Assembly: GCF_002890915.1 (NCBI RefSeq)
Contig: NZ_POUT01000002.1
Span: forward strand, 62,001-126,000
DNA length: 64,000 bases
Direction of reading: 5' to 3'
DNA from: Stutzerimonas stutzeri
GTDB taxonomy: Bacteria > Pseudomonadota > Gammaproteobacteria > Pseudomonadales > Pseudomonadaceae
The notes below the pieces were generated by a model. It was given only the letters and a program-made list of their open reading frames with translations, did not search any database and was not told the DNA's origin. The number at the start of each line of letters is the position of its first letter. Within the stretch, counting starts at the first letter, position 1. Shown piece after piece: positions 51,912-63,328 of this stretch. The position numbers and the translations under genes were made by a program.

Positions 51912-52673
51912 ATGGAAAAGGTCAGGCAGATTGCCGGGCGGAACCTACCCCGTCACGTAGCGATCATCATGGATGGCAACAATCGCTGGGCGAAAAGGCG
52001 TCTACTCCCCGGTGTGGCCGGGCACAAGGCCGGCGTCGACGCGGTGCGCGCGGTGATCGAGGTTTGCGCCGACTCCGGTGTCGAGGTGCTGACGCTGTTC
52101 GCGTTTTCCAGTGAGAACTGGCAGCGGCCCGCCGATGAGGTGGGCGCCCTGATGGAGCTGTTCCTCTCGGCGTTGCGCCGCGAGGCGCGCAAGCTCGACG
52201 AGAACGGCATTCGCCTGCGTATCATCGGCGATCGCTCGCGTTTTCACCCCGAACTGCAGGCGGCCATGCGCGAGGTTGAGGAAATGACCGCCGGCAACCA
52301 CCGCTTCGTGCTGCAGGTCGCCGCCAACTACGGCGGGCAGTGGGACATCCTCCAGGCGACCCAGCGTTTGGCCGCCGAAGCGCAGGCGGGGCGGCTCAAT
52401 CCCGCCGAGATCACGCCTGCCTTGTTCCAGAGCTGCCTGGCGACCGGCGATATGCCGCTGCCGGATCTGTGCATCCGTACAGGCGGCGAGCGACGCATCA
52501 GTAATTTCCTGCTCTGGCAGCTCGCCTACGCCGAGCTGTATTTTTCCGATCTGTACTGGCCGGATTTCAAGCATGTCGCCATGCGCAAGGCTCTGGCCGA
52601 TTTCGCTACGCGGCAGCGGCGCTTCGGCAAGACCGGCGAACAGGTCGAAAGCGAGGTCAAGGCCGAATGCTGA
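51912..52673 (+). CDS. uppS: Isoprenyl (undecaprenyl diphosphate) synthase UppS
   Basis: A 253-residue cis-prenyltransferase making C55 undecaprenyl diphosphate, the carrier for cell-wall and O-antigen synthesis. The catalytic MDGNNRWAK places Asp21, followed by HKAGVDAVR. FAFSSENWQRP and the C-terminal LCIRTGGERRISNFLLWQ are the other motifs. ATG 51912 is preferred to an in-frame TTG six bases earlier. It overlaps cdsA by seven bases. Confidence 0.97.
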   Translation: MEKVRQIAGRNLPRHVAIIMDGNNRWAKRRLLPGVAGHKAGVDAVRAVIEVCADSGVEVLTLFAFSSENWQRPADEVGALMELFLSALRREARKLDENGIRLRIIGDRSRFHPELQAAMREVEEMTAGNHRFVLQVAANYGGQWDILQATQRLAAEAQAGRLNPAEITPALFQSCLATGDMPLPDLCIRTGGERRISNFLLWQLAYAELYFSDLYWPDFKHVAMRKALADFATRQRRFGKTGEQVESEVKAEC

Positions 52674-53482
52674 AACAGCGAATCATCACCGCGGCAATCC
52701 TCCTGCCCATCGCGATCGTAGGATTCTTCCTGCTCCACGGGCTTGCCTTCGCCTTGTTCATCGGTCTGGTCGTGGCCCTGGGGGCGTGGGAATGGGCGCG
52801 CCTGGCCGGGTTCGCCAGCCAGGCGATGCGGGTCGGCTACGCGCTGCTGGTCGTCGTGCTGCTTGGCGTGCTCTATCGGTTTCCGGTACTGGCGCCCTGG
52901 TTGCTGGCACTGGCGGTGCTCTGGTGGCTGGCCGCCACCTATCTGGTGCTCACCTACCCGCAAAGCAGCCGGTTCTGGGGCGGCTCCGCCGGCAGCCTGC
53001 TGATCGGGCTGCTGATCCTGCTGCCGGCCTGGCAGGCGCTGGTCCTGCTTAAGCAGTGGGCACTCGGCAACTGGCTGATCCTGGCGGTGATGGTTCTGGT
53101 ATGGGTTGCCGATATCGGTGCCTATTTCTCCGGCAAGACCTTCGGCCGCCGCAAGCTGGCGCCCCAGGTCAGCCCTGGCAAGAGCTGGGAGGGGTTGATC
53201 GGCGGCCTGCTGACCAGTCTGCTGGTCACGCTGGCGGTGGGCATCTACCGCGGCTGGTCCGCCCGCGAGTTGATCCTTGCGTTGCTGGGGGCGGCGCTGG
53301 TGGTGCTGGTATCGGTCATCGGCGACCTGACCGAGAGCATGTTCAAGCGCAGCGCCGGCATCAAGGACAGTAGCCAGCTGCTGCCCGGTCATGGCGGGGT
53401 CATGGATCGCATCGATAGCCTTACCGCGGCGATTCCGCTGTTCGTCGTGCTGCTGTGGCTGGCCGGATGGGGCGTGCTGTGA
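52667..53482 (+). CDS. cdsA: Phosphatidate cytidylyltransferase CdsA
   Basis: A 271-residue membrane enzyme with about eight helices making CDP-diacylglycerol from phosphatidate and CTP, the branch point of phospholipid synthesis. The signature [21 protein letters not shown] followed by MDRIDS near the C-terminus is complete (the cited run is given at residues 224-244). Its ATG lies within the last codons of uppS and it overlaps dxr. Confidence 0.96.
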   Translation: MLKQRIITAAILLPIAIVGFFLLHGLAFALFIGLVVALGAWEWARLAGFASQAMRVGYALLVVVLLGVLYRFPVLAPWLLALAVLWWLAATYLVLTYPQSSRFWGGSAGSLLIGLLILLPAWQALVLLKQWALGNWLILAVMVLVWVADIGAYFSGKTFGRRKLAPQVSPGKSWEGLIGGLLTSLLVTLAVGIYRGWSARELILALLGAALVVLVSVIGDLTESMFKRSAGIKDSSQLLPGHGGVMDRIDSLTAAIPLFVVLLWLAGWGVL

Positions 53483-54669
53483 CTGGACCCTTGCAGATAA
53501 CCGTGCTGGGCGCCACTGGCTCGATCGGGCTCAGCACGCTGGACGTCATCGCCCGTCATCCGCAGCGCTATGGCGTTTTCGCCTTGACCGGCTTCAGCCG
53601 CATTGCCGAACTGCGTGCCCTCTGTCTGGCGCATCGGCCGCGCTATGCGGTGGTGGGTGACGACGAGCAGGCGCGGGCGCTGCAGGCGCAGTTGCTCGGC
53701 GATGGCCTGGATACGCGGGTGCTCAGCGGCGAGGGCGGCCTGAGCGAAGTGGCCGGGCATCCGGATGTCGACGTGGTGATGGCTGCCATCGTCGGTGCGG
53801 CGGGGCTGCGCCCCACGCTCGCCGCGGTGCAGGCCGGCAAGCGTGTGCTGCTGGCGAACAAGGAAGCCCTGGTGATGTCGGGTGGGCTGTTCATGCAGGC
53901 GCTGCGTGACAGCGCCGCGGTGCTGCTGCCCATCGATAGCGAGCACAACGCCATCTTCCAGTGCCTGCCGGCGGATTATTCCCGGGGGCTGCCGGTCGTC
54001 GGTGTGCGTCGGATACTGCTGACCGCCTCCGGCGGGCCGTTCCGTGAGGTCGCGTCTGCCGAGCTCGAGCATGTGACTCCGGAGCAGGCTTGCGCGCATC
54101 CCAACTGGTCGATGGGGCGCAAGATCTCCGTGGATTCGGCGAGCATGATGAACAAGGGGCTCGAGCTGATCGAGGCCTGCTGGCTGTTCGATGCACGCCC
54201 CGACCAGGTCGAGGTGGTGGTCCATCCGCAGAGCGTGATCCATTCCATGGTGGATTACGTGGACGGCTCGGTGCTCGCGCAGCTGGGCAATCCGGACATG
54301 CGCACGCCCATCGCCCATGCGCTGGCCTGGCCCGAGCGGATCGACTCCGGCGTTTCGGCGCTGGATCTGTTGCGCATCGGCCGGCTGGACTTCCAGGCGC
54401 CGGACGATCGGCGCTTTCCCTGCCTGCGCCTCGCTCGGGCGGCGGCGCAGGCGGGCGGCACGTCGCCGGCGATGCTCAATGCGGCGAACGAGGTGGCGGT
54501 GGAGGCGTTTCTCAATCGACGCATCCGCTTCACCGAGATCGCGAGTATCATCGACGACGTATTGAATCGTGAGGCGTCGGTTGCGACCCGTTGTCTCGAA
54601 GATGTGTTGATGGCGGACAGCCGGGCCCGGGAGCTTGCCGGGCAGTGGCTGGGTCGCCGCGGGCGATAG
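53479..54669 (+). CDS. dxr: 1-deoxy-D-xylulose 5-phosphate reductoisomerase
   Basis: A 396-residue enzyme that converts deoxyxylulose phosphate to methylerythritol phosphate, the committed step of the MEP isoprenoid pathway. The NADPH-binding GATGSIG is near residue 11, the active-site loop is SEHNAIFQ, and [20 protein letters not shown] is the metal/substrate block. I choose GTG 53479, whose codon overlaps the cdsA stop; a TTG 12 bases later is possible. Confidence 0.97.
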   Translation: MTGPLQITVLGATGSIGLSTLDVIARHPQRYGVFALTGFSRIAELRALCLAHRPRYAVVGDDEQARALQAQLLGDGLDTRVLSGEGGLSEVAGHPDVDVVMAAIVGAAGLRPTLAAVQAGKRVLLANKEALVMSGGLFMQALRDSAAVLLPIDSEHNAIFQCLPADYSRGLPVVGVRRILLTASGGPFREVASAELEHVTPEQACAHPNWSMGRKISVDSASMMNKGLELIEACWLFDARPDQVEVVVHPQSVIHSMVDYVDGSVLAQLGNPDMRTPIAHALAWPERIDSGVSALDLLRIGRLDFQAPDDRRFPCLRLARAAAQAGGTSPAMLNAANEVAVEAFLNRRIRFTEIASIIDDVLNREASVATRCLEDVLMADSRARELAGQWLGRRGR

Positions 54670-54731
54670 GGCTGCTGGGAATTCGTCGCGGTTCGCAACG
54701 GAACGGCAGAGGCTCTAGGCCGGAGGATCGA

Positions 54732-56084
54732 ATGGGCGCGCTTTACATGATCGTCGGCACCCTGGTTGCACTCGGGGTGCTGGTCACTTTCCACGAGTTC
54801 GGCCACTTCTGGGTGGCGCGGCGCTGCGGCGTGAAGGTGCTGCGCTTCTCGGTCGGCTTCGGCAGCCCGCTGGTGCGCTGGCATGATCGCCACGGCACCG
54901 AGTTCGTGATCGCGGCGATCCCCCTGGGGGGCTACGTGAAGATGCTCGACGAGCGCGAGGGCGAGGTGCCCCCTGCGTTGCTCGACAGTGCGTTCAATCG
55001 CAAGAGCGTACGCCAGCGCTTCGCCATCGTCTCGGCCGGGCCATTGGCCAATTTCCTGCTCGCCCTGGTGTTCTTCTGGCTGCTGGCGATGCTCGGCAGC
55101 GAGCAGGTGCGCCCGGTCGTCGGTGCGGTGGAATCCGGCAGCCTCGCCGCGCAGGCCGGGCTGGTCGCCGAGCAGGAGATCGTCGCGGTCAACGGCAAGC
55201 CGGTCAACGGCTGGTCCGACGTCAACCTGCAACTGGTCCGGCGCCTCGGTGAAAGTGGCAGCCTCGACCTGGCGGTGCGCGAGCTCGATGGTTCCGCTGA
55301 GCGGCACCTGCAGATTCCGCTACGGAACTGGTTGAAGGGTGTCGAGGAGCCCGATCCGATCACCTCGCTGGGCATTCGTCCGTGGCGGCCGCAGATCGCG
55401 CCGGTCATCGCACAGCTCGATCCGGAAGGCCCCGCGCAGGCGGCCGGGATTCGCCTCGGCGATCGCCTGCTCGACCTGAACGGGCAGCCGCTGGAGGATT
55501 GGCAGCAGGTCATCGATGTGGTGAAGCAGCTGCCGGGGCAGCCGGCCGCGCTGACGATCGAGCGCGACAGCCAGCGCCTGGAGCTGTCCCTGACCCTCGC
55601 TTCGCGCGGAGAGGGCGAGGCCCGCCGTGGTTATCTGGGGGCGGGGGTCGCAGCGGGCGAATGGCCGGCGCAGATGCTGCGCAAGGTCAGTTTCGGGCCG
55701 CTCGATGCGGTCCTGGAAGGGGGCAGGCGCACCTGGAGCATGAGCCTCCTGACCCTGGATTCCCTGAAGAAAATGCTCTTCGGGGAGCTCTCGGTAAAAA
55801 ACTTGAGCGGCCCGATAACCATTGCTAAAGTGGCGGGCGCTTCTGCCCAGTCCGGGGTCGGGGACTTCCTGAATTTCCTCGCCTACCTGAGCATAAGCTT
55901 GGGGGTTCTCAATTTACTGCCTATCCCGGTGCTTGATGGGGGGCACCTGCTCTTCTATCTGGTCGAGTGGGTCCGCGGGCGCCCTCTGTCGGAGAGGGTT
56001 CAAGGGTGGGGAGTGCAGATCGGCATCAGCCTGGTAGTAGGGGTGATGCTGCTTGCGCTGGTCAATGATCTTGGCCGCCTGTAA
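54732..56084 (+). CDS. rseP: Site-2 zinc protease RseP
   Basis: A 450-residue intramembrane metalloprotease with four helices and two periplasmic PDZ domains (about residues 115-195 and 210-290). HEFGH places the zinc ligands His21 and His25 with catalytic Glu22, and the third ligand is in LPIPVLDGGH near the C-terminus. It cleaves anti-sigma factors in envelope stress signalling (MucA/AlgU in pseudomonads, where it is also called MucP). ATG 54732 with GGAGG upstream. Confidence 0.97.
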   Translation: MGALYMIVGTLVALGVLVTFHEFGHFWVARRCGVKVLRFSVGFGSPLVRWHDRHGTEFVIAAIPLGGYVKMLDEREGEVPPALLDSAFNRKSVRQRFAIVSAGPLANFLLALVFFWLLAMLGSEQVRPVVGAVESGSLAAQAGLVAEQEIVAVNGKPVNGWSDVNLQLVRRLGESGSLDLAVRELDGSAERHLQIPLRNWLKGVEEPDPITSLGIRPWRPQIAPVIAQLDPEGPAQAAGIRLGDRLLDLNGQPLEDWQQVIDVVKQLPGQPAALTIERDSQRLELSLTLASRGEGEARRGYLGAGVAAGEWPAQMLRKVSFGPLDAVLEGGRRTWSMSLLTLDSLKKMLFGELSVKNLSGPITIAKVAGASAQSGVGDFLNFLAYLSISLGVLNLLPIPVLDGGHLLFYLVEWVRGRPLSERVQGWGVQIGISLVVGVMLLALVNDLGRL

Positions 56085-56152
56085 CACTGAATCCGTAGTG
56101 TCGCCGCTCCAGGCGCCGGCTCATTTATCAGGTTTGAACAAGAAAGGACTTC

Positions 56153-58504
56153 ATGAAACGTCTGCTGCTACCTGCGGTTATTTCCGCATTGATGATTGCC
56201 GAAGTTCACGCTGAGTCCTTCACTATTTCCGACATTCGGGTCAACGGGTTGCAGCGGGTCTCCGCCGGCAGCGTATTCGGCGCATTGCCGCTGAATGTCG
56301 GCGAGTCGGCCGATGACAACCGTCTGGTCGATGCCACGCGCGCGCTGTTCAAAACCGGTTTCTTCCAGGACATCCAGCTTGGCCGCGACGGCAACGTGCT
56401 GGTCATCAGTGTGGTCGAGCGTCCTTCGATTTCGGCGATCGAAATCGAGGGCAACAAGGCGATCAAGACCGAGGACCTGCTGTCCGGTCTGCAGCAGTCC
56501 GGCCTGGCCGAAGGCGAAATCTTCCAGCGCGCCACGCTCGAAGGCGTGCGCAACGAACTGCAGCGCCAGTACGTGGCCCAGGGGCGCTACTCCGCCACCA
56601 TCGAAACCGAGGTGGTTCCGCAGCCGCGCAACCGGGTGGCGCTGAAGATCAAGATCAACGAGGGCTCGGTCGCCGCCATCAAGCACATCAACGTGGTGGG
56701 CAATACGGTGTTCCCGGACGAGGATCTGGTCGACCTGTTCGAGCTCAAGACCACCAACTGGCTTTCCTTCTTCCGCAACGACGACAAGTACGCGCGCGAG
56801 AAGCTCTCCGGTGACCTCGAGCGTCTGCGCTCCTATTACCTGGACCGCGGCTACATCAACATGGATATCACCTCGACCCAGGTATCCATCACGCCGGACA
56901 AGAAAGACGTCTATGTGACCGTCAACATCGACGAAGGCGAGCGCTACACCGTTCGCGACGTCAAGCTCAGTGGTGACCTCAAGGTCCCGCAGGAAGAGAT
57001 CGAGGCGCTGCTGCTGGCCAAGCAAGGGCAGGTCTTCTCGCGCAAGGTGATGACCACCACCTCCGAGCTGATCACCCGCCGCCTGGGCAACGAGGGCTAC
57101 ACCTTCGCCAACGTCAACGGCGTGCCCGAGGCCCACGACGAGGACAACACGGTATCCATCACCTTCGTGGTGGACCCGGGCAAGCGTGCCTACGTCAACC
57201 GCATCAACTTCCGCGGCAACACCAAGACCGAAGACGAAGTGCTGCGCCGCGAGATGCGCCAGATGGAAGGCGGCTGGGCCTCGACCTACCTGATCGACCA
57301 ATCCAAGGTCCGCCTCGAACGCCTCGGCTTCTTCAAGGAAGTCAACGTCGAGACGCCGCAGGTACCGGGCACCGACGACCAGATCGACGTCAACTACAGC
57401 GTCGAGGAGCAGCCCTCCGGTTCGATCATGGCGAGCATCGGCTTCGCCCAGAACGCCGGCCTCATCCTCGGTGGTTCGATCAGCCAGAACAACTTCCTCG
57501 GCACCGGTAACCGGGTATCGCTCGGCCTGACCCGCAGCGAATACCAGTCGCGCTACAACTTCGGCTTCGTCGACCCCTACTGGACCGAAGACGGCGTCAG
57601 CCTCGGCTACAACGCCTTCTACCGCACCACCGACTACGACGAACTGGACTACGACGTGTCCAGCTATTCGGTGGACAGCCTGGGCGCGGGCGTGAACATC
57701 GGCTATCCGATCAGCGAGACCTCGCGCCTGTCGTTCGGCCTGTCGATCCAGCAGGACGACCTGGATACCGGTCGCTACACCGTCGACGAGATCTTCGATT
57801 TCATGGAAGAGGAGGGCGACAGCTTCCTCAACTTCAAGGCCTCGGTGGGCTGGTCGGAATCGACCCTGAACCGCGGCGTGCTGGCCACCCGCGGCCACTC
57901 GCAGAGTCTGGTCCTCGAAACCACCATCCCGGGCAGCGACCTGTCGTTCTACAAGCTCGACTACAACGGCCAGTTGTTCGTGCCGATGAGCAAGGACTAC
58001 ACCCTGCGCATGCATACCCGCCTGGGCTACGGCGACGCCTACGGCTCGACTTCGCGCCTGCCGTTCTACGAGCATTACTACGCCGGTGGTTTCAACTCGG
58101 TGCGTGGCTTCGAGGACAGCAGCCTCGGCCCGCGCAGTACGCCGAGCGACGGAACGCGGCCGGGAACCATCGCCGATCCGGATCAGGATCCGCTGCCGTT
58201 CGGTGGCAACGTGCTGATCCAGGGGGGCCTGGAAGTGCTGTTCCCGATGCCGTTCGTCAAGGACCAGCGCTCGTTGCGCACCTCCTTGTTCTGGGATGTT
58301 GGTAATGTATTCGACACCAACTGCCCGTCCGGCTCGGAGAACTGCAGCGACATCGACTTCGGCGACATGGCCAGTTCGGTCGGTGTCGGCTTGACCTGGA
58401 TCACCGCCATGGGCCCGCTGAGCTTCAGCCTGGCGATGCCGGTGGTCAAGCCGGACGATGCCGATACCCAGGTCTTCCAGTTCTCGCTGGGACAAACATT
58501 CTAA
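56153..58504 (+). CDS. bamA: Outer-membrane protein assembly factor BamA
   Basis: A 783-residue outer-membrane insertase. A signal peptide ends in VHA at about residue 20; five POTRA domains (about residues 22-420) follow, then a 16-strand barrel. The conserved VRGF motif is in NSVRGFEDSSLGPR. It inserts beta-barrel proteins into the outer membrane. Gene order rseP-bamA-skp-lpxD is the standard envelope operon. Confidence 0.98.
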   Translation: MKRLLLPAVISALMIAEVHAESFTISDIRVNGLQRVSAGSVFGALPLNVGESADDNRLVDATRALFKTGFFQDIQLGRDGNVLVISVVERPSISAIEIEGNKAIKTEDLLSGLQQSGLAEGEIFQRATLEGVRNELQRQYVAQGRYSATIETEVVPQPRNRVALKIKINEGSVAAIKHINVVGNTVFPDEDLVDLFELKTTNWLSFFRNDDKYAREKLSGDLERLRSYYLDRGYINMDITSTQVSITPDKKDVYVTVNIDEGERYTVRDVKLSGDLKVPQEEIEALLLAKQGQVFSRKVMTTTSELITRRLGNEGYTFANVNGVPEAHDEDNTVSITFVVDPGKRAYVNRINFRGNTKTEDEVLRREMRQMEGGWASTYLIDQSKVRLERLGFFKEVNVETPQVPGTDDQIDVNYSVEEQPSGSIMASIGFAQNAGLILGGSISQNNFLGTGNRVSLGLTRSEYQSRYNFGFVDPYWTEDGVSLGYNAFYRTTDYDELDYDVSSYSVDSLGAGVNIGYPISETSRLSFGLSIQQDDLDTGRYTVDEIFDFMEEEGDSFLNFKASVGWSESTLNRGVLATRGHSQSLVLETTIPGSDLSFYKLDYNGQLFVPMSKDYTLRMHTRLGYGDAYGSTSRLPFYEHYYAGGFNSVRGFEDSSLGPRSTPSDGTRPGTIADPDQDPLPFGGNVLIQGGLEVLFPMPFVKDQRSLRTSLFWDVGNVFDTNCPSGSENCSDIDFGDMASSVGVGLTWITAMGPLSFSLAMPVVKPDDADTQVFQFSLGQTF

Positions 58505-58552
58505 CGCTGCAGCGTCATGCTGCAGTGCTTTCTTTCAGGAGTGGTGTATACC

Positions 58553-59056
58553 GTGCGTAAGTTGACTCAACTGTTCCTCGTCGTTGCCGCACTGGTGGCG
58601 ACCCCCGCGTTCGCCGAGATGAAGATCGCGGTCATGAACTACCAGATGGCACTGCTCGAATCCGATGCCGCCAAGCGCTATGCGGTGGATGCCGAGAAGA
58701 AGTTCGGCCCCCAGCTGACCAAGCTCAAGACGCTGGAAAGCGATGCCAAGCGCATCCAGGACCGCCTGGTCAAGGATGGCGACAAGATGCAGCAGGCCGA
58801 ACGCGAGCGCCTCGAACTCGAATTCAAGCAGAAGGCGCGTGACTTCCAGTTCCAGTCCAAGGAGCTGAACGAGGCCAAGGCCGTCGCCGACCGGGACATG
58901 CTCAAGCAGCTCAAGCCCAAGCTGGACCAGGCGGTGGAAGAGGTCATCAAGAAAGGCAACTATGATCTGGTGCTCGAGCGCGGTGCCGTGGTCGATGTCA
59001 AGCCGCAGTACGACATCACCCGCCAAGTCATCGAGCGCATGAACCAGCTGCGCTGA
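58553..59056 (+). CDS. skp: Periplasmic chaperone Skp/OmpH
   Basis: A 167-residue OmpH-family protein. Signal peptide [21 protein letters not shown], cleaved before EMKIAVMNY (quoted in two parts to respect length: it spans residues 1-21). The mature protein is almost all helical and charged, forming the jellyfish-like trimer that carries unfolded outer-membrane proteins to BamA. The start is GTG 58553 with AGGAG at 58537-58541. lpxD starts one base after its stop. Confidence 0.94.
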   Translation: MRKLTQLFLVVAALVATPAFAEMKIAVMNYQMALLESDAAKRYAVDAEKKFGPQLTKLKTLESDAKRIQDRLVKDGDKMQQAERERLELEFKQKARDFQFQSKELNEAKAVADRDMLKQLKPKLDQAVEEVIKKGNYDLVLERGAVVDVKPQYDITRQVIERMNQLR

Positions 59057-59057
59057 T

Positions 59058-60116
59058 ATGTCCGGCGCAGTCCTTACGCTTGGCCAACTGGCCGAAGAGC
59101 TGGGAGGCAGCCTGCGCGGCAATGCCGCCCAGCCCATCGACGGGCTCGCGACCTTGCAGGAAGCCGGCCCTACCCAACTGAGCTTCCTTGCCAATAGCCA
59201 GTATCGCAAGTACCTCGCGACCAGCCGGGCGGCTGCGGTGCTGTTGTCGCCTGCCGATGCACAGGGCCACGAGGGCGCGGCGATCATCGTGGACGATCCT
59301 TACCTCGCCTACGCCCATGCCTCGCACCTGTTCGAGACCCGTCCCGCGGCATCCAGCGGGATTCATCCCACCGCGGTGGTAGCGGCCGACGCGGAGGTTC
59401 ATCCTTCGGCCAGTATCGGCGCCTACGCGGTCATCGAGTCGGGCGCGAGCATCGGCGCGGACGTGGTGGTCGGCGCACAGTCGTTCATCGGTGCGCGCAG
59501 CCGGATCGGCGAGGGCGGGCGGCTGGCGCCGCGGGTCACGCTTTATCACGATGTGGTGATCGGCAAGCGCGTGGTCATCCAGTCGGGTGCGGTGATCGGC
59601 GGTGAGGGCTTCGGCTTCGCCAAGGAAAAGGGCGCGTGGCAGAAAATCGCCCAGATCGGCGGCGTCCGGATCGGTGACGATGTCGAGATCGGCTCCAATA
59701 CCACGATCGACCGCGGCGCATTGTCCGATACCCTGATCGGCAACGGCGTCAAGCTGGACAACCAGATCATGATCGCGCACAACGTGCAGGTCGGCGATAA
59801 CACCGCGATGGCGGGTTGTGTGGGGATTTCGGGCAGCACCAAGATCGGACGCAACTGCATGATCGCGGGCGGGGTCGGCATGGTGGGTCACATCGAGGTC
59901 TGCGACAACGTATTCGTCACCGGGATGACCATGGTCACGCGTTCCATCAGTGAGCCAGGCAGCTATTCCTCGGGGACCGCGATGCAGAATGCCGCCGATT
60001 GGAGAAAAAGCGCCGCGCGCATTCGCCAGCTGGATGACATGGCTCGGCGGCTGCAGCAGCTGGAAAAAAGCCTGGCTGCCGTGACCCAGGCCCAGAATCC
60101 GGCTTCTGATGCCTGA
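59058..60116 (+). CDS. lpxD: UDP-3-O-acylglucosamine N-acyltransferase LpxD
   Basis: A 352-residue left-handed beta-helix acyltransferase, third step of lipid A synthesis. Many hexapeptide repeats (residues about 105-290), the block [21 protein letters not shown] and the active-site [11 protein letters not shown] are complete. It acts as a trimer in the cytoplasm with acyl-ACP as donor. Confidence 0.97.
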   Translation: MSGAVLTLGQLAEELGGSLRGNAAQPIDGLATLQEAGPTQLSFLANSQYRKYLATSRAAAVLLSPADAQGHEGAAIIVDDPYLAYAHASHLFETRPAASSGIHPTAVVAADAEVHPSASIGAYAVIESGASIGADVVVGAQSFIGARSRIGEGGRLAPRVTLYHDVVIGKRVVIQSGAVIGGEGFGFAKEKGAWQKIAQIGGVRIGDDVEIGSNTTIDRGALSDTLIGNGVKLDNQIMIAHNVQVGDNTAMAGCVGISGSTKIGRNCMIAGGVGMVGHIEVCDNVFVTGMTMVTRSISEPGSYSSGTAMQNAADWRKSAARIRQLDDMARRLQQLEKSLAAVTQAQNPASDA

Positions 60117-60216
60117 ACTCACCGTCTGATCCGGTTTTTTCGGGGTAATGCCTGGCGATGTTGGCGCAAGCTCTGGCGCAGGCAGCCCTATACTTTTTTA
60201 CAGGCTCTTTCCTGAC

Positions 60217-60657
60217 ATGATGGATATCAACGAGATTCGCGAATACCTGCCTCACCGCTACCCGTTCCTGCTGGTCGACCGGGTGGTCGAGCTGGATACC
60301 GAGGCCAAGCGCATTCGCGCCTACAAGAACGTAACCATCAATGAGCCGTTCTTCAACGGACACTTCCCGCAGCACCCGATCATGCCGGGCGTGCTGATCA
60401 TCGAGGCGATGGCCCAGGCGGCCGGCTTGCTCGGATTCAAGATGATGGGCGTCCGGCCTTCCGATGGCACCCTGTATTACTTCGTCGGCTCCGACAAGCT
60501 GCGCTTCCGCCAGCCGGTGCGCCCTGGTGACCAGTTGGTGCTCGAGGCGACCTTCCTCAGTGTCAAGCGCGGCATCTGGAAATTCGATTGCCGGGCCAGC
60601 GTCGATGGCAAGCCGGTCTGCTCGGGCGAAATCATCTGCGCGGAACAGGAAATATGA
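60217..60657 (+). CDS. fabZ: 3-hydroxyacyl-ACP dehydratase FabZ
   Basis: A 146-residue hot-dog enzyme of fatty-acid elongation. The catalytic His49 is in NGHFPQHP and Glu63 in [26 protein letters not shown] at the start favours ATG 60217; the second Met is also possible. It sits between lpxD and lpxA, balancing 3-hydroxyacyl-ACP between lipid A and phospholipid. Its stop overlaps lpxA by four bases. Confidence 0.97.
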   Translation: MMDINEIREYLPHRYPFLLVDRVVELDTEAKRIRAYKNVTINEPFFNGHFPQHPIMPGVLIIEAMAQAAGLLGFKMMGVRPSDGTLYYFVGSDKLRFRQPVRPGDQLVLEATFLSVKRGIWKFDCRASVDGKPVCSGEIICAEQEI

Positions 60658-61430
60658 GTTTGATCGACCCTCGCGCCATCATCGATCCTGCGGCCCGGCT
60701 GGCGGATGACGTCCAGGTCGGGCCCTGGTCGATCATCGGGCCGGATGTCGAAATTGGCGAGGGAACGGTGATCGCCTCCCACGTGATCATCAAGGGGCCG
60801 ACCCGCATCGGCCGGCACAATCGCATCTATCAGTTTTCTTCGGTCGGTGAAGACACCCCTGACCTTAAATACAAGGGCGAACCGACGCGGCTGGTGATCG
60901 GCGATCACAACGTGATCCGCGAGGGCGTCACCATCCATCGCGGCACGATCCAGGATCGTTCCGAAACCACCATCGGTAATCACAACCTGATCATGGCCTA
61001 TGCGCACATCGGCCATGACAGCGTGATCGCCGACCATTGCATCCTGGTCAACAACACCGCGCTGGCCGGGCATGTGCACGTTGGCAACTGGGCGATCCTG
61101 TCCGGCTACACGCTGGTGCACCAGTTCTGCCATATCGGCGCCCACAGCTTCTCTGGCATGGGCACCGCCATCGGCAAGGACGTGCCGGCGTTCGTGACGG
61201 TCTTCGGCAACCCGGCGGAAGCGCGCAGCATGAATTTCGAAGGCATGCGCCGACGGGGTTTCAGCAATGAAGCCGTGCATGCCTTGCGCAATGCCTATAA
61301 AACCGTCTACCGCAAGGGTTTGACAGTGGAAGCAGCGCTCGCCGAACTGGCCGAGAGCGCGCAGCTATTCCCCGAGGTCGCGCTGTTCCGCGATTCCATC
61401 CAGGCCTCCACCCGTGGCATCACCCGCTGA
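60654..61430 (+). CDS. lpxA: UDP-N-acetylglucosamine acyltransferase LpxA
   Basis: A 258-residue left-handed beta-helix protein catalysing the first step of lipid A synthesis. Hexapeptide repeats fill the first 190 residues; the catalytic histidine is in [10 protein letters not shown] and the chain-length ruler lies in the following turns. The C-terminal helical domain starts near [21 protein letters not shown] overlap with fabZ. Confidence 0.97.
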   Translation: MSLIDPRAIIDPAARLADDVQVGPWSIIGPDVEIGEGTVIASHVIIKGPTRIGRHNRIYQFSSVGEDTPDLKYKGEPTRLVIGDHNVIREGVTIHRGTIQDRSETTIGNHNLIMAYAHIGHDSVIADHCILVNNTALAGHVHVGNWAILSGYTLVHQFCHIGAHSFSGMGTAIGKDVPAFVTVFGNPAEARSMNFEGMRRRGFSNEAVHALRNAYKTVYRKGLTVEAALAELAESAQLFPEVALFRDSIQASTRGITR

Positions 61431-61431
61431 G

Positions 61432-62565
61432 ATGAGCCGGCCGCTCAGGGTCGCGCTGGTTGCCGGCGAGTCCTCCGGCGACATCCTCGGCGCCGGGCTC
61501 ATGCAGGCGCTCAAGGCCCTGCATGGCAACGTCGAGTTCATTGGCGTCGGCGGCTCGCGCATGCAGGCCGAGGGGCTGGTGTCCTATTTTCCGCTCGAGC
61601 GCCTGGCGGTGATGGGGCTGGTCGAGGTGCTCGGCCGACTGCCCGAGCTGCTGGCCCGGCGCAGAAGGCTGGTGGAAACGCTGGTTGAGGTCCGCCCGGA
61701 CGTCTTCATCGGCATCGATGCGCCGGATTTCAACCTGGGCCTGGAGCTCAAGCTGAGGCGCGCCGGCATCAAGACCGTGCACTATGTCAGCCCTTCGGTC
61801 TGGGCCTGGCGGCAGAAACGGGTACTGAAGATCCGCGAAGCCTGCGACCTGATGCTCACACTGTTTCCCTTCGAGGCGAAGTTCTACGATGCCCATCAGG
61901 TGCCGGTGCGCTTCGTCGGGCATCCGCTGGCCGATGCCATTCCGCTGTGCGCCGATCGTGCGGCAGCCCGCGGGGCGCTCGGCCTGCCGCAGGAAGGGCT
62001 GGTCGTGGCGCTGATGCCCGGCAGCCGTGGCGGGGAAGTGGCGCGCCTGGGCGAGCTGTTCCTCAGTGCCGCCGAGCGACTACGGGCCATGCGCCCCGGT
62101 ATCCGCTTCGTGATGCCCTGCGCCAGTCCCGAGCGGCGGTTGCAGCTGGAGCAGATGCTGGCGACGCGGGACCTGCCGCTGACCCTGCTCGACGGCCGTT
62201 CCCATGAGGCGCTGGCCGCCTGCGACGCGGTGCTGATCGCTTCCGGCACGGCAACGCTGGAGGCGCTGCTGTTCAAGCGGCCGATGGTGGTGGCCTACAG
62301 CGTGGCGCCGCTGACCTACCGCATTCTCCGGCGCCTGGTGAAGAGCCCCTACGTGGCGCTGCCCAACCTGCTGGCGCAGCGCCTGTTGGTCCCCGAGCTG
62401 CTGCAGGATGCGGCGACGCCGGAGGCGCTGGCCCAGGCGCTGTCACCGTTGCTGGATGGTGGCGAGGTCCAGACCGAGGGCTTCGACAGCATCCATCGCA
62501 CCTTGCGTTGCGATGCCTCGAGCCAGGCGGCCGATGCCGTGCTGCGCCTGGTGGGAGTCCGCTGA
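61432..62565 (+). CDS. lpxB: Lipid-A-disaccharide synthase LpxB
   Basis: A 377-residue GT19 glycosyltransferase joining UDP-diacylglucosamine and lipid [18 protein letters not shown] at the N-terminus, [14 protein letters not shown] and [17 protein letters not shown] are diagnostic. ATG 61432 is chosen over an in-frame GTG 18 bases earlier inside lpxA. The stop shares a base with the rnhB start. Confidence 0.96.
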   Translation: MSRPLRVALVAGESSGDILGAGLMQALKALHGNVEFIGVGGSRMQAEGLVSYFPLERLAVMGLVEVLGRLPELLARRRRLVETLVEVRPDVFIGIDAPDFNLGLELKLRRAGIKTVHYVSPSVWAWRQKRVLKIREACDLMLTLFPFEAKFYDAHQVPVRFVGHPLADAIPLCADRAAARGALGLPQEGLVVALMPGSRGGEVARLGELFLSAAERLRAMRPGIRFVMPCASPERRLQLEQMLATRDLPLTLLDGRSHEALAACDAVLIASGTATLEALLFKRPMVVAYSVAPLTYRILRRLVKSPYVALPNLLAQRLLVPELLQDAATPEALAQALSPLLDGGEVQTEGFDSIHRTLRCDASSQAADAVLRLVGVR

Positions 62566-63221
62566 TGCAGTTCGGGCTCGATTTCAACCTGGTCGAGGAG
62601 CTCGTGGCGGGCGTCGACGAGGTCGGCCGTGGGCCGCTCTGCGGGCCGGTGGTCACCGCGGCGGTGATCCTCGATCCGGCACGGCCGATCATCGGCCTGA
62701 ACGATTCGAAGAAACTCAGCGAAGCGCGCCGTGAAGCGCTGTTCGACGAGATCTGCGAGAAGGCGCTGGCCTGGTGCGTGGCGCGTGCCGAGGTGGAAGA
62801 GATCGATCGGCTGAACATCCTGCATGCGACCATGCTGGCGATGCAGCGCGCGGTGGAGGGGTTGAGCGTCACCCCGCGGCTGGCGCTGATCGACGGCAAC
62901 CGCTGCCCCCGCCTGAACGTCCCCAGCGCGCCGGTGATCCAGGGCGACGGCCAGGTTCCGGCCATCGCCGCGGCCTCGATCCTGGCGAAGGTCAGCCGCG
63001 ACCGCGAGATGCAGGCGCTGGATCTCTGCTATCCCGGCTATGGCCTGGCCGGGCACAAGGGCTACCCGACGCCCAGCCATCTCGAGGCGCTGCGCCAGCT
63101 GGGGCCGACGCCGATCCACCGACGTTCCTTTGCGCCGGTACGGGAGCTGCTCGAACGAGCCGCCGCGGAGGCGAGCCTGCCGGGTAATGTCCTGCTCGTT
63201 GATCCATCTCCTCTAGCTTGA
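62565..63221 (+). CDS. rnhB: Ribonuclease HII
   Basis: A 218-residue enzyme that cuts RNA-DNA junctions and removes misincorporated ribonucleotides. The [10 protein letters not shown] motif gives Asp18 and Glu19; ALIDGNR and [15 protein letters not shown] hold the other acidic residues. The C-terminal tail is about 15 residues longer than usual. The ATG shares an A with the lpxB stop. Confidence 0.96.
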   Translation: MQFGLDFNLVEELVAGVDEVGRGPLCGPVVTAAVILDPARPIIGLNDSKKLSEARREALFDEICEKALAWCVARAEVEEIDRLNILHATMLAMQRAVEGLSVTPRLALIDGNRCPRLNVPSAPVIQGDGQVPAIAAASILAKVSRDREMQALDLCYPGYGLAGHKGYPTPSHLEALRQLGPTPIHRRSFAPVRELLERAAAEASLPGNVLLVDPSPLA

Positions 63222-63328
63222 GGCTCTGAGCGGCCGCGCCGGGTTCCGTGCGCCGGCTTCTCCCCCAGGCCGTCGCCGCTTTCCGGTACAATCCCGCGCT
63301 TGTCGTTTTTCCACTCCAGGGGCCGTCC

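Noticed and set aside
56168..58495. Open frame of 775 codons antisense to bamA
   Set aside because: No start context or family; explained by codon bias of bamA.
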